Assembly (NCBI RefSeq): GCF_017086465.1
Contig: NZ_CP070961.1
Coordinates: 310,001 to 374,000, forward strand
DNA: 64,000 nt
Direction of reading: 5' to 3'
Origin: Nocardioides sp. zg-1228
GTDB lineage: Bacteria > Actinomycetota > Actinomycetes > Propionibacteriales > Nocardioidaceae
Position numbers and translations under genes: made by a program. The notes beneath the pieces are model-generated. The model did no database searches. It saw only the letters and a list, made by a program, of their open reading frames with translations, and was not told where the DNA came from. This document shows positions 42,795 through 51,996 of this stretch, in pieces; the stretch's first letter is position 1; each line of letters starts with the position of its first letter.

Positions 42795-44918
42795 ATGAAG
42801 CACCACCTCCGCGCAGGGCTCACGGTCGCCGCCGGCGCCGCCCTCTGCCTGCCCCTGCTGACCGTGACCACCGTCGCCACGGCGCACGAGGGCCACAGCG
42901 ACTCGACCGCGCCACCGCCGTCCAAGCAGTTCCAGAAGGTCACCCTCAACGACCGGCCGGGGGAGCCGCTCGACCTCGCCGTGCTGCCCGACGGCGACGT
43001 GCTGCACACCACCCGCGCCGGCGTGATCTGGCACCACGACGCCCAGACCGGCACCAACCGCGTCGCCGGCCGCATCCCGGTCTACCTCCACGACGAGGAG
43101 GGGCTGCAGAGCATCGCCCTCGACCCGGGCTACGACGGGAAGAAGAACACCTGGGTCTACATGTACTACTCCCCGCCGCTCGACACCCCCGCCGACGACG
43201 AGAGCACCGCCTCCATCAACGAGGGCGACGCGCCGGAGACGGGCACCAAGGCCGACTTCGAGCGCTACGACGGATTCCTGCGGGTCTCGAAGTTCCGCTT
43301 CGTCGACGGCCAGGTCCAGCTCGGCACCGAGCGCAAGGTGCTCGACGTCCCCGTCGACCGCGGGATGTGCTGCCACGTCGGCGGCGACATCGTCTTCGAC
43401 TCGGCGGGCAACCTGATCCTGTCGACCGGCGACGACTCCAACCCGTTCCAGTCCGACGGCTACGTGCCGCTCGACGAGCGCGCCGACCGCAACCCCGCCT
43501 TCGACGCCCAGCGCACCGCGGCCAACACCAACGACCTGCGCGGCAAGATCCTGCGGATCACCCCCAAGGCCAAGGGCGGCTACACCATTCCCAAGGGCAA
43601 CCTGTTCCGCCCCGGCACCCCGAAGACGCGCCCGGAGATCTACTCGATGGGCTGGCGCAATCCGTTCCGCATCGAGATCGACCCCGAGACCGACAACCTG
43701 TGGGTGGCCGACTACTCGCCCGACGCGAAGAAGTCGAAGGCCAGCCGCGGTCCCGCCGGCCACGGCAAGTGGGCGGTCGTCGACGGGCCCGGCAACTACG
43801 GATGGCCCTACTGCGCCACCGCCAGGATGCCCTACAACGACTACGACTTCGCGAAGAAGAAGAGCGGCAAGAAGTTCGACTGCGCGGCCCCGGTCAACAC
43901 CTCGGTGCACAACACCGGCAAGCGCCGGCTGCCGCCGGTGGAGCAGCCGGAGGTCTGGTACTCCTACGGCAAGTCCAAGCAGTTCCCCCAGCTCGGCAAG
44001 GGCGGCATCGCCCCGATGGCCGGCCCCGCCTACCAGTTCGACCGCAAGCTCACCCGCGGCAAGAACCCCGTCGCGTGGCCCGAGCGCTACGACGGCACCC
44101 CGCTGTTCTACGAGTGGACCCGCGACTACATCAAGGGCATCCACGTCGACGGCACCAAGGTCGGCATCGAGGACGTGCTCCGCGGCTTCGTCGTGGACAA
44201 CCCGATGGACATGGAGTTCGGCCCCGACGGCGCGCTCTACGTGCTCGAGTACGGCGACGGCTACTTCGCCGAGAACCCCGACGCGCAGCTCGCCCGCATC
44301 GACTTCGTCGGCAAGGGCGGCAACCGCAGCCCGATCCCGAAGATCACGGCGGAGCCCACGGCCGGCCGTGCGCCGCTGACGGTGGCGTTCAGCAGCAGGG
44401 GCACCAAGGACCCCGATGGGGATAAGAAGCTGCGCTACGCGTGGGACTTCGACAGCGACGGCACGGTCGACAGCCGCAAGCGCAACGGCACCTTCACCTA
44501 CACCCAGGACGGCAGCTACCGCGCCTCACTGAGGGTCACCGACAAGGGCGGCCGCTGGGCCTCGGCCGACGTCGACGTCACCGTGGGCAACCAGGCGCCG
44601 GAGGTCGAGTTCGTCACCCCGGTCGAGGACCAGGCGTTCCGCTTCGGCGACACGGTGTCCTACGAGCTCAAGGTCACCGACGACGAGCCCGTCGACTGCA
44701 GCCGGGTCACCGTGACCTACGTGCTCGGCCACGACACCCACGGCCACCCGCAGTCCACGGCCACGGGCTGCTCCGGATCGCTGGTCACCACGGTGCCCGG
44801 CGGCCACGACCCGGCCACCGACGACCTCGCCGCCGTGTTCGTCGCCGAATACACCGACACCGGCTCGCAGCCCGGCCTCAGCGGCTACGCCGAGGTCGTG
44901 CTCGACCCGGCCGGCTGA
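42795..44918 (+). CDS. Secreted PQQ-type sugar dehydrogenase (GSDH fold) with PKD domain
   Basis: 707 residues from ATG 42795 with AGGAGAA upstream. A signal peptide ends near TVATAHEG. A six-bladed glucose/sorbosone dehydrogenase-like propeller spans about 50-510 (DLAVLPDGDVLHTTRAG, MGWRNPFRIEIDPETDNLWVADY, in parts). A PKD domain follows at about 515-600 (APLTVAFSSRGTKDPDGD, YAWDFDSDGT), then a further beta-rich C-terminal domain. It probably oxidises an extracellular sugar or polyol with PQQ. No PQQ synthesis genes are in the window. It is followed by a TIM-barrel partner. Confidence 0.82.
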   Translation: MKHHLRAGLTVAAGAALCLPLLTVTTVATAHEGHSDSTAPPPSKQFQKVTLNDRPGEPLDLAVLPDGDVLHTTRAGVIWHHDAQTGTNRVAGRIPVYLHDEEGLQSIALDPGYDGKKNTWVYMYYSPPLDTPADDESTASINEGDAPETGTKADFERYDGFLRVSKFRFVDGQVQLGTERKVLDVPVDRGMCCHVGGDIVFDSAGNLILSTGDDSNPFQSDGYVPLDERADRNPAFDAQRTAANTNDLRGKILRITPKAKGGYTIPKGNLFRPGTPKTRPEIYSMGWRNPFRIEIDPETDNLWVADYSPDAKKSKASRGPAGHGKWAVVDGPGNYGWPYCATARMPYNDYDFAKKKSGKKFDCAAPVNTSVHNTGKRRLPPVEQPEVWYSYGKSKQFPQLGKGGIAPMAGPAYQFDRKLTRGKNPVAWPERYDGTPLFYEWTRDYIKGIHVDGTKVGIEDVLRGFVVDNPMDMEFGPDGALYVLEYGDGYFAENPDAQLARIDFVGKGGNRSPIPKITAEPTAGRAPLTVAFSSRGTKDPDGDKKLRYAWDFDSDGTVDSRKRNGTFTYTQDGSYRASLRVTDKGGRWASADVDVTVGNQAPEVEFVTPVEDQAFRFGDTVSYELKVTDDEPVDCSRVTVTYVLGHDTHGHPQSTATGCSGSLVTTVPGGHDPATDDLAAVFVAEYTDTGSQPGLSGYAEVVLDPAG

Positions 44919-44963
44919 CGCAGAGCCCCGAGAGTCCCCCGACAAACCAGGAAGAAGGCTCAG

Positions 44964-46001
44964 ATGTGTTTCGGATATGACGGCGACGCCGCCCTGCGCG
45001 AGTCGCTCGAGAGGAAGGGCGCCAGTCGGCGCGGCCTGATCCGCGGCGCCGCGGCGGGCGCGGCCGGCGCCACGGTGCTCGCCGGGAGCCCGGCGTTCGC
45101 CGGGAAGCCCGGGCGTCACCCGGGCAAGGGCCACGGCCACGACCACGGGCGGCAGAGGGAGGTGCCGACCGACCTGATCAGCATCCAGCTCTACACGCTG
45201 CGCGCCGCGATGACGGATCGGGCGGCCATCCTGCGTCAGCTCGACCAGCTCGCGAAGTTCGGCTACGAGCGCGTCGAGCGGGCGGGTCTCTACCCGAAGG
45301 AGACCGGCCTCGACACGGCGGCCAAGCTCAAGGCGGAGTTCGACGCCCGCGGCATCTGGGCCTCCTCGAGCCACGACGGGATCAGCACGGTCGACGGCGA
45401 CGCCACCCGGCTCGACCCGGCCAAGCTCAACAAGAAGCTCGACGACGCCAACACGTTCCGCCAGAAGTACATCGTCGTGCCCTACCTCAACTCCACCAGC
45501 AAGGCCGACTGGCAGCGGTGGGCCGAGCAGATGAACACCGAGGCAGCGGCGGCCAGGCGGCGCGGGCTGCGCTACGGCTACCACAACCACGCCCACGAGT
45601 TCACGATCGACCTCGGCGGCGGCCTGACGCCGTGGGACATCCTCACCAGCGAGCTCGACCGTCGGCTGGTCCACCTCGAGGTCGACCTCTACTGGGCCTA
45701 CACCGGTGGCGTGAACACCGGGGCGGGCGACCCGCTGCGGTTCGCCATCGACGTCATCCGCTCGGCGCCGCAGGAGGTCCGCCAGTACCACGTCAAGGAC
45801 CGCCACGGCGCCGACGCCGCCGCGCTCTACGAGGAGGAGCCCGGCGACATGGCCGATCTCGGCCTCGGCGTGATCGACTTCCCGGCCATCTTCAAGAAGC
45901 ACCAGGTCGAGGAGTACATCGTCGAGAACGACACCCCGGACTTCCACCCGGCGGCGACCGCCAACACGGGGTTCCGCTACCTGGAGGGCCTGCAGTTCTG
46001 A
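44964..46001 (+). CDS. Tat-exported sugar phosphate isomerase/epimerase-like TIM-barrel protein
   Basis: 345 residues. The N-terminus SRRGLIRGAAAGAAG is a twin-arginine signal, so it folds before export. A histidine-rich linker (HPGKGHGHDHGR) follows. The AP-endonuclease-2 TIM barrel includes SIQLYTLRAAM, YGYHNHAHEF, HLEVDLYWAYTGG and YHVKDRHG, giving metal-binding E/D/H residues typical of xylose isomerase-like epimerases. It lies 45 bases after the sugar dehydrogenase, with which it probably processes an external sugar. The histidine linker may bind metal. Confidence 0.82.
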   Translation: MCFGYDGDAALRESLERKGASRRGLIRGAAAGAAGATVLAGSPAFAGKPGRHPGKGHGHDHGRQREVPTDLISIQLYTLRAAMTDRAAILRQLDQLAKFGYERVERAGLYPKETGLDTAAKLKAEFDARGIWASSSHDGISTVDGDATRLDPAKLNKKLDDANTFRQKYIVVPYLNSTSKADWQRWAEQMNTEAAAARRRGLRYGYHNHAHEFTIDLGGGLTPWDILTSELDRRLVHLEVDLYWAYTGGVNTGAGDPLRFAIDVIRSAPQEVRQYHVKDRHGADAAALYEEEPGDMADLGLGVIDFPAIFKKHQVEEYIVENDTPDFHPAATANTGFRYLEGLQF

Positions 46002-46025
46002 CCCGACAGCCATCCTGACGCGCTC

Positions 46026-46054
46026 GGGCCCCACGTCCCGCCGACGTGGGGCCC
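46026..46054 (+). terminator. Terminator after the TIM-barrel gene
   Basis: GGGCCCCACGT (46026-46036) and ACGTGGGGCCC (46044-46054) form a perfect 11-bp stem with a seven-base loop, 25 bases after the stop. Confidence 0.85.
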
Positions 46055-46192
46055 GTGCCGTGCCCGAGCCGCCCCCCGGGCCCCACGGGGCCGCCCCGCG
46101 AGCGCCGGGGAGTGGCGATCTCGGAATGTGGCGCTACCGTTGCGGCGCTGAGCAACATTGCAGCAGCGCACATCGTGAGGGAGCGAACACAC

Positions 46193-48910
46193 GTGGCAAA
46201 GCTCGTCATCGTCGAGTCCCCGGCGAAGGCCCGCACCATCGGCGGGTACCTCGGCCCGGACTACGTCGTCGAGTCCTCGATCGGTCACATCCGTGACCTG
46301 CCCAACAACGCCGCCGACACCCCGGCCAAGATCAAGGACAAGCCCTGGGGCCGGCTGGCCGTCGACGTCGACAACGGCTTCGAGCCCTACTACGTCGTGC
46401 CCCGCGACAAGAAGAGCCACATCGCCAAGCTGAAGAAGCTGGTCAAGGACGCCGACGCCCTCTACCTCGCCACCGATGAGGACCGCGAGGGCGAGGCCAT
46501 CGCGTGGCACCTGCTCGACGAGCTCAAGCCGCCGAAGGGCCTGCCGGTCCACCGGATGGTCTTCCACGAGATCACCAAGCCCGCGATCCTCGCCGCGGTC
46601 GAGAACCCCCGCGAGATCAACGACGACCTCGTCGAGGCCCAGGAGGCGCGCCGCATCCTCGACCGCCTCTACGGCTACGAGGTCTCCCCGGTGCTGTGGA
46701 AGAAGGTCATGTCGGGCCTGTCCGCGGGCCGCGTGCAGTCGGTGGCGACCCGCCTGGTCGTCGACCGCGAGCGGGAGCGGATGAAGTTCCGCGTCGCGTC
46801 CTACTGGGACCTCGACGCCACGTTCGACGCCGGCACCGGTCACGACCCCCGGATGTTCCCCGCCAAGCTCCACAGCGTCGACGGCGTGCGCGTGGCCCGC
46901 GGCGCCGACTTCGACAACACCGGTGAGCTGAAGGGCACGTCGGAGCGCGTCCACCTCAGCCGCGCCGACGCCGAGGCGCTGGCCGCCGGCCTGGGCGAGG
47001 CGTCGTACGCCGTGCGCTCGGTCGAGTCCAAGCCCTACCGCCGCTCGCCGTACGCCCCCTTCCGCACGACCACGCTGCAGCAGGAGGCCAGCCGCAAGCT
47101 CGGGATGAGCGCCAGCGTGACGATGTCGGTCGCGCAGCGGCTCTACGAGAACGGCTTCATCACCTACATGCGCACCGACTCGACCACGCTCTCGGGCGCC
47201 GCGGTGGGTGCCGCGCGCGACCAGGTGCGCGAGCTCTACGGTGCCGAGTACCTCCCCGACTCGCCGCGCACCTACGCCTCCAAGGTCAAGAACGCCCAGG
47301 AGGCGCACGAGGCGATCCGGCCGGCCGGCGACACGTTCCGCACGCCCGCGCAGACCGGTCTCTCCGGCGAGCAGTTCCGCCTCTACGAGCTGATCTGGAT
47401 GCGCACCGTCGCCTCGCAGATGAAGGACGCCGTCGGCAACTCCGTCACCATCCGCATCGGCGGCGCCGCCGCCGACGGCCGTGACGTCGTCTTCAGCTCG
47501 AGCGGTCGCACGATCACCTTCCACGGGTTCCTCAAGGCCTACGTCGAGGACATCGACGACGCCTCCAAGCGCCGCGACGACGCAGAGACGCGACTGCCCA
47601 ACCTCACCGAGGGCGCCGGGGTCTCGGCGGCCACGCTGACCCCCGAGGGCCACGAGACCAAGCCACCGTCGCGCTACACCGAGGCGACGCTCATCAAGGA
47701 GCTCGAGGACCGCGAGATCGGCCGCCCGTCGACCTACGCCTCGATCATCGGCACGATCCTCAACCGCGGCTACGTCTACAAGAAGGGCACCGCGCTGGTG
47801 CCGGCCTGGCTGGCGTTCTCGGTGGTCCGGCTGCTGGAGGAGCACTTCCCGCGCCAGGTGTCCTACGAGTTCACCGCCGACATGGAGGACGTCCTCGACG
47901 ACATCGCCAGCGGCCGGCGTGACCGGGCCAGCGAGCTCGCGGAGTTCTACTACGGCTCCGGCGACGTGACGGGCCTCAAGACGCTGGTCACCGAGCTCGG
48001 CGACATCGACGCCAAGGAGATGGCGACCTTCCCCATCGGCGACGGGATCGACCTCCGCGTCGGCCGCTACGGGCCCTACGTCGAGGGCCCGGCGCCCGAG
48101 GACGGCGACGGCGCGCCGGTGCGGGCCAACGTCCCCGACGACCTGCCGCCCGACGAGCTGACCGTGGCCAAGGCCAAGGAGCTGCTGGCCAACCCGGCCG
48201 GCGAGGAGCAGGTGGTCGGCAACCACCCCGACACCGGCCTCCAGATCGTGGCGAAGAACGGCCGCTTCGGTCCCTACGTCACCGAGGTGCTGCCCGACGA
48301 CGCGCCCAAGTCGGCCAAGCCGCGCACCGGCTCGCTCTTCACGTCGATGACGCTCGACACGGTCACCCTCGAGCAGGCGGTCAAGCTGCTCGACCTGCCC
48401 CGCATCGTCGGCGTCGACGACGACGGCACCGAGATCACCGCGCAGAACGGTCGCTACGGTCCCTACCTCAAGAAGGGCGCCGACTCGCGCTCGCTCACCA
48501 GCGAGGACCAGATCTTCGACATCACCCTCGACCAGGCCAAGGCGATCTACGCCCAGCCCAAGCAGCGCGGCCGCGGTGCGGCCACCCCGCCGCTCAAGGA
48601 GCTCGGCAACGACCCCGTCTCCGGCCAGCCCGTCGTGGTGAAGGCGGGCCGCTTCGGCGAGTACGTCACCGACGGTGAGTACAACGCCACGCTCCGCAAG
48701 GACGACACCGTCGAGTCGATCACCCTCGAGCGGGCGGCCGAGCTGCTCGCCGAGCGTCGCGAGCGCGGTCCGGCCAAGAAGGCGGCCAAGAAGGGCGCCA
48801 AGAAGGCACCCGCCAAGAAGACCGCCGCGAAGAAGACCACCGCCAAGAAGACGGCGGCCAAGAAGTCGACCGCCAAGAAGACGACGAAGAAGGCCGCCGA
48901 GACGTCCTGA
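46193..48910 (+). CDS. topA: DNA topoisomerase I
   Basis: 905 residues from GTG 46193, preceded by GAGGGAG. The Toprim domain begins LVIVESPAKA and has LATDEDREGEAIAWHLL with the DxDxE-type acidic triad. The active-site tyrosine is Y325 in FITYMRTDSTTLS. Instead of zinc fingers the C-terminus has repeated topoisomerase C-terminal domains (G..P.TG..I..K.GR.GPY pattern) and ends in a 45-residue lysine/alanine tail that binds DNA, as in other actinobacteria. It relaxes negative supercoils. Confidence 0.97.
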   Translation: MAKLVIVESPAKARTIGGYLGPDYVVESSIGHIRDLPNNAADTPAKIKDKPWGRLAVDVDNGFEPYYVVPRDKKSHIAKLKKLVKDADALYLATDEDREGEAIAWHLLDELKPPKGLPVHRMVFHEITKPAILAAVENPREINDDLVEAQEARRILDRLYGYEVSPVLWKKVMSGLSAGRVQSVATRLVVDRERERMKFRVASYWDLDATFDAGTGHDPRMFPAKLHSVDGVRVARGADFDNTGELKGTSERVHLSRADAEALAAGLGEASYAVRSVESKPYRRSPYAPFRTTTLQQEASRKLGMSASVTMSVAQRLYENGFITYMRTDSTTLSGAAVGAARDQVRELYGAEYLPDSPRTYASKVKNAQEAHEAIRPAGDTFRTPAQTGLSGEQFRLYELIWMRTVASQMKDAVGNSVTIRIGGAAADGRDVVFSSSGRTITFHGFLKAYVEDIDDASKRRDDAETRLPNLTEGAGVSAATLTPEGHETKPPSRYTEATLIKELEDREIGRPSTYASIIGTILNRGYVYKKGTALVPAWLAFSVVRLLEEHFPRQVSYEFTADMEDVLDDIASGRRDRASELAEFYYGSGDVTGLKTLVTELGDIDAKEMATFPIGDGIDLRVGRYGPYVEGPAPEDGDGAPVRANVPDDLPPDELTVAKAKELLANPAGEEQVVGNHPDTGLQIVAKNGRFGPYVTEVLPDDAPKSAKPRTGSLFTSMTLDTVTLEQAVKLLDLPRIVGVDDDGTEITAQNGRYGPYLKKGADSRSLTSEDQIFDITLDQAKAIYAQPKQRGRGAATPPLKELGNDPVSGQPVVVKAGRFGEYVTDGEYNATLRKDDTVESITLERAAELLAERRERGPAKKAAKKGAKKAPAKKTAAKKTTAKKTAAKKSTAKKTTKKAAETS

Positions 48911-48961
48911 GGCCCCCGCACGGGGGGTGACCGCGCGCGCTCACGGACGTACCGTCTCGAG

Positions 48962-49783
48962 ATGGCCTCCCGCCAGCGCGGCCTCGCCACGGCCCTCACG
49001 ACCCTGCTCGCCCTGCTGGTCGCGCTGGTGGTCCCCCTCGCGACGGCGACGGCGCCTGCGGGGTCGGCCCCGCCGTCGCGCACGACGTACGACGTGCTCG
49101 GCGACTCCTACGGGTCCGGCTACGGGGTGCCGCCCTACGGTGCGTGCGGCCGCTCGCAGTCGGCCTACGGCGTGCTGGTCGACGGTCGCGCGCGGCTCGA
49201 CCTCGACGACTTCGTCGCGTGCGCCGGCACGACCACCACCTCGCTGGTCGCGGGCGGGCAGCTCGACGCCCTCGACGCCGACAGCGACCTCGTGCTGCTG
49301 AGCATCGGTGGCAACGACATCGGGTGGTCGTCGGCGGTCGTGGCCTGCCTGGGCGGCTCGGACGCGGGGTGCGCGGGTGCGCTCGCGGTGGTCCGTGGGC
49401 GCGTGGTCACCCAGCTGCCCGCCCTCCTCGACAGCCTCTACGACCGGATCGAGGCCGCCGCGCCCGGTGCCCGGGTGATCGTGACCGGCTACCCCCGGCT
49501 GTTCTCCCCGGAGCACGGTGCCTACCTCGGCGCGAGCCCCGCCGAGCAGGAGGCGCTCAACGAGGGCGCCGACCTGCTCCACTCGGTCATCGCCGCCGCC
49601 GCGCGCCGTCACGGCTTCGACGTCGTGGACGTGAGGTCGCACTTCGTCGGCCACGGGGTCAACGCGCCCGACCCGTGGATCCTGGGGCCGGCCGACCCGG
49701 GCGCCTTCCACCCGACGCTCGCCGGCTATGAGGCGTACGCCGGCGCCGTCACCGCGGCGATCAAGCCCGGCCGCCACCGCTGA
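48962..49783 (+). CDS. Secreted SGNH/GDSL lipase or esterase
   Basis: 273 residues with a signal peptide (hydrophobic 10-30, cleavage near APAGSA). SGNH blocks are visible: VLGDSYGSGYG with nucleophile S49, SIGGNDIGW with the oxyanion Asn, and DPGAFHPTLAGYEAY with the catalytic Asp and His. Six cysteines suggest three disulfides, as in Streptomyces extracellular lipases. It is likely to hydrolyse lipids or esters outside the cell. It is monocistronic after topA. Confidence 0.87.
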   Translation: MASRQRGLATALTTLLALLVALVVPLATATAPAGSAPPSRTTYDVLGDSYGSGYGVPPYGACGRSQSAYGVLVDGRARLDLDDFVACAGTTTTSLVAGGQLDALDADSDLVLLSIGGNDIGWSSAVVACLGGSDAGCAGALAVVRGRVVTQLPALLDSLYDRIEAAAPGARVIVTGYPRLFSPEHGAYLGASPAEQEALNEGADLLHSVIAAAARRHGFDVVDVRSHFVGHGVNAPDPWILGPADPGAFHPTLAGYEAYAGAVTAAIKPGRHR

Positions 49784-49900
49784 CAGCGCGCACGTCATTC
49801 CTCGGTCTCTGGTGCGCGGCCCGGCGCTGCTGGTTGGGTGGGGCCACGGTGGGACGCGTGACCATGGGGGGATCGCGCCACCGTGGACGGAAGTGACGCC

Positions 49901-51319
49901 ATGGCCACCACATCTCGCACATCCCGCACCTCCCGCACCTCCCTGCTCGCCGCGCTCACCCTGCTCCTGGGCCCCCTCCTCTTGGTCCAGGCGCCCGCGC
50001 CGGCCAGTGCGGCCGCCAGCGTGTTCCCGGTGCCGACCAGCAACGCCGGCCTGGGCCGGATCACCACGGCGCCGGACGGCACCATGTGGTTCGTGATGCG
50101 CGACGCCAACAAGGTGGGACGCATCACCCCGGGCGGAGCGATCACCGAGTTCCCCCTCGGGCCGACGACGGTCGCCGGCGCGCGTGTCATGGACCTCGAC
50201 GTCTCGCCCGACGGCAGCGTCTGGGTGGTCCACGACCAGGGGTGGAAGGCCACTCGGCTCGACCCCGCGACCGGGGGCCTCGACGTCTACGACCTGGGCG
50301 GCGAGCCGTACGGCGGCGCCGTGCGCGTGGGGCCCGACAACGCGGCCTGGATCACCATGAACTACGACGAGTCCGGGATCGTCCGCGCCGTTCCCGGCCA
50401 GCCGGTCACCTGGGCGGCCAACGCGCCTGAGTGCAAGGACCTGCTGGGCGAGGCCACGGACGGCGCCATGTGGTGTCAGGGAGCCGGGCTCAACACGTTG
50501 GTCAAGGTCGGGCCCGACGCCAACAGCGGGGTGACCTACCCGCTTCCCTCGGACACGACCTACCCCATGGGTCTCGCGGGCGGGCCCGTCGGCTCGATCT
50601 GGTTCACCCGCAGCACCACGCCCGGGCTCGCCAACCCCGCCGACGGATCGGTCGGATACATCGACCAGGCCAGCGGCGCCACGCAGATCTGGCGGACGGG
50701 GTCGCGGTCCGCACCGCACGACATCGTCCGCGGTCCCGACGACCAGATGTGGTTCACCAATCGCGGCGCGGCACCCGGCATCGGCCACATCTCGGCCACC
50801 GGTGTCGGTGCGATCAGCTCGGTCGGCAACTACCAGCCGACCTCGCTGACCTTCGGGCCCGACGGCGCGATCTGGTTCACCGACGAGACGAGCAACGCGA
50901 TCGTGCGGGTCACCACCGACGAGCTGCAGACCACCGACGTCGACCTCGGCGACGGGGTGACGATGATCCCGCCGACCTCGCCCACCGCGGCCCGCCCGGT
51001 GGGTAGGCTGCCCAAGGCCAAGGGCGTCACCAAGGTCAGGCGCGGCAAGGTCGCGGTGCGCGTGGCCTGCCCCGCGCGGGCAGCGGGCGGGTGCGCCGGC
51101 AGGGTCGGTCTCGAGCTGGCCAAGGGCGGCACGGCGATCGCCCCGAGGAAGGCGTACCGGATCGAGGCGGGGCGCACGAAGACCGTGGCGGTGAGGCTGT
51201 CCCGCAAGGGGATGCGCTCGCTGCGAGCCGGGCTCGTCGTCATGGTGCGCGTCGAGCTGACCGCGCCCGGATCGAGGAAGGTGCAGGCCTCGCGCACGAT
51301 CAAGGTGCGCCGAGGCTGA
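49901..51319 (+). CDS. Secreted Vgb/streptogramin-lyase-like beta-propeller protein
   Basis: 472 residues from ATG 49901 (GGAAG eight bases upstream). A signal peptide with an unusual TSRTSRTSRTS start ends near PASAAAS. Residues 40-350 are a seven-bladed propeller built on repeats of the form GPDGxxWFT (for example APDGTMWFVM, GPDDQMWFTN, GPDGAIWFTD). The C-terminal 120 residues are a basic beta-rich region with paired cysteines. Despite the name, most such proteins are not antibiotic lyases; a surface or binding role is possible. Confidence 0.78.
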   Translation: MATTSRTSRTSRTSLLAALTLLLGPLLLVQAPAPASAAASVFPVPTSNAGLGRITTAPDGTMWFVMRDANKVGRITPGGAITEFPLGPTTVAGARVMDLDVSPDGSVWVVHDQGWKATRLDPATGGLDVYDLGGEPYGGAVRVGPDNAAWITMNYDESGIVRAVPGQPVTWAANAPECKDLLGEATDGAMWCQGAGLNTLVKVGPDANSGVTYPLPSDTTYPMGLAGGPVGSIWFTRSTTPGLANPADGSVGYIDQASGATQIWRTGSRSAPHDIVRGPDDQMWFTNRGAAPGIGHISATGVGAISSVGNYQPTSLTFGPDGAIWFTDETSNAIVRVTTDELQTTDVDLGDGVTMIPPTSPTAARPVGRLPKAKGVTKVRRGKVAVRVACPARAAGGCAGRVGLELAKGGTAIAPRKAYRIEAGRTKTVAVRLSRKGMRSLRAGLVVMVRVELTAPGSRKVQASRTIKVRRG

Positions 51320-51344
51320 CCCCGGAGCTGTCCCACCCCGCCCG

Positions 51345-51357
51345 TAGGGTGTGCTGC
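51345..51357 (+). promoter_or_regulatory. Probable leaderless promoter of tmk
   Basis: TAGGGT (51345-51350) lies seven bases before the GTG start and there is no ribosome-binding site. The message probably starts at the GTG itself. No clear -35 is seen. Confidence 0.45.
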
Positions 51358-51996
51358 GTGAGCGCAGGCGTCTATCCGGAGACCGGGCTCTTCGTGTGCT
51401 TCGAGGGCGGCGAGGGAGCCGGCAAGTCGACCCAGTCGCGGCTGCTGCGCGACTGGCTGATGGCCCGCGGCGAGACGGTCCTGCTGACGTACGAGCCCGG
51501 CGACACCCCCGTCGGCAAGGAGCTGCGGCGCATCGTGCTCGACCCGGCCACCGGCGAGCTGTCCGACCGCACCGAGGCCCTGCTCTACGCCGCCGACAAG
51601 GCCGAGCACGTCGACCACGTCGTGCTGCCCGCGCTGGCGCGCGGCGAGGTCGTCATCACCGACCGCTACGTCGACTCCACGCTGGCCTACCAGGGCGCCG
51701 GTCGCACGCTCGAGGTCGCCGAGGTCGAGGCCGTCGCCCGGTGGGCCACGGGCGACCTGCGCCCCCACCTCACCGTCGTCCTCGACCTCGAGCCGGAGGC
51801 CGGCTTCGACCGGTTCACCGAGCGCGACCGGATCGAGGCCCAGTCGCTGGAGTTCCACCAGCGGGTGCGCCAGGGCTTCCTCGACCTCGCGGCCGCCGAC
51901 CCCGACCACTACGTCGTGCTCGACGCCCGCGCGCCGGTCGACGAGATCGCCGCGCGCGTCCAGCAGCGGGTCACGCCCCTCTTGGGACGCCCGTGA
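51358..51996 (+). CDS. tmk: Thymidylate kinase
   Basis: 212 residues from GTG 51358. The P-loop is EGGEGAGKS (K23), the DR(Y/H) motif is ITDRYVDSTLAYQGAGR, and EPGDTPVGKELR is the dTMP-binding region. It phosphorylates dTMP to dTDP for DNA synthesis. It overlaps holB by GTGA, a common bacterial pairing. It shows the P-loop arginine absence and LID arginine pattern of the shorter actinobacterial type, though this is read by eye. Confidence 0.95.
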   Translation: MSAGVYPETGLFVCFEGGEGAGKSTQSRLLRDWLMARGETVLLTYEPGDTPVGKELRRIVLDPATGELSDRTEALLYAADKAEHVDHVVLPALARGEVVITDRYVDSTLAYQGAGRTLEVAEVEAVARWATGDLRPHLTVVLDLEPEAGFDRFTERDRIEAQSLEFHQRVRQGFLDLAAADPDHYVVLDARAPVDEIAARVQQRVTPLLGRP

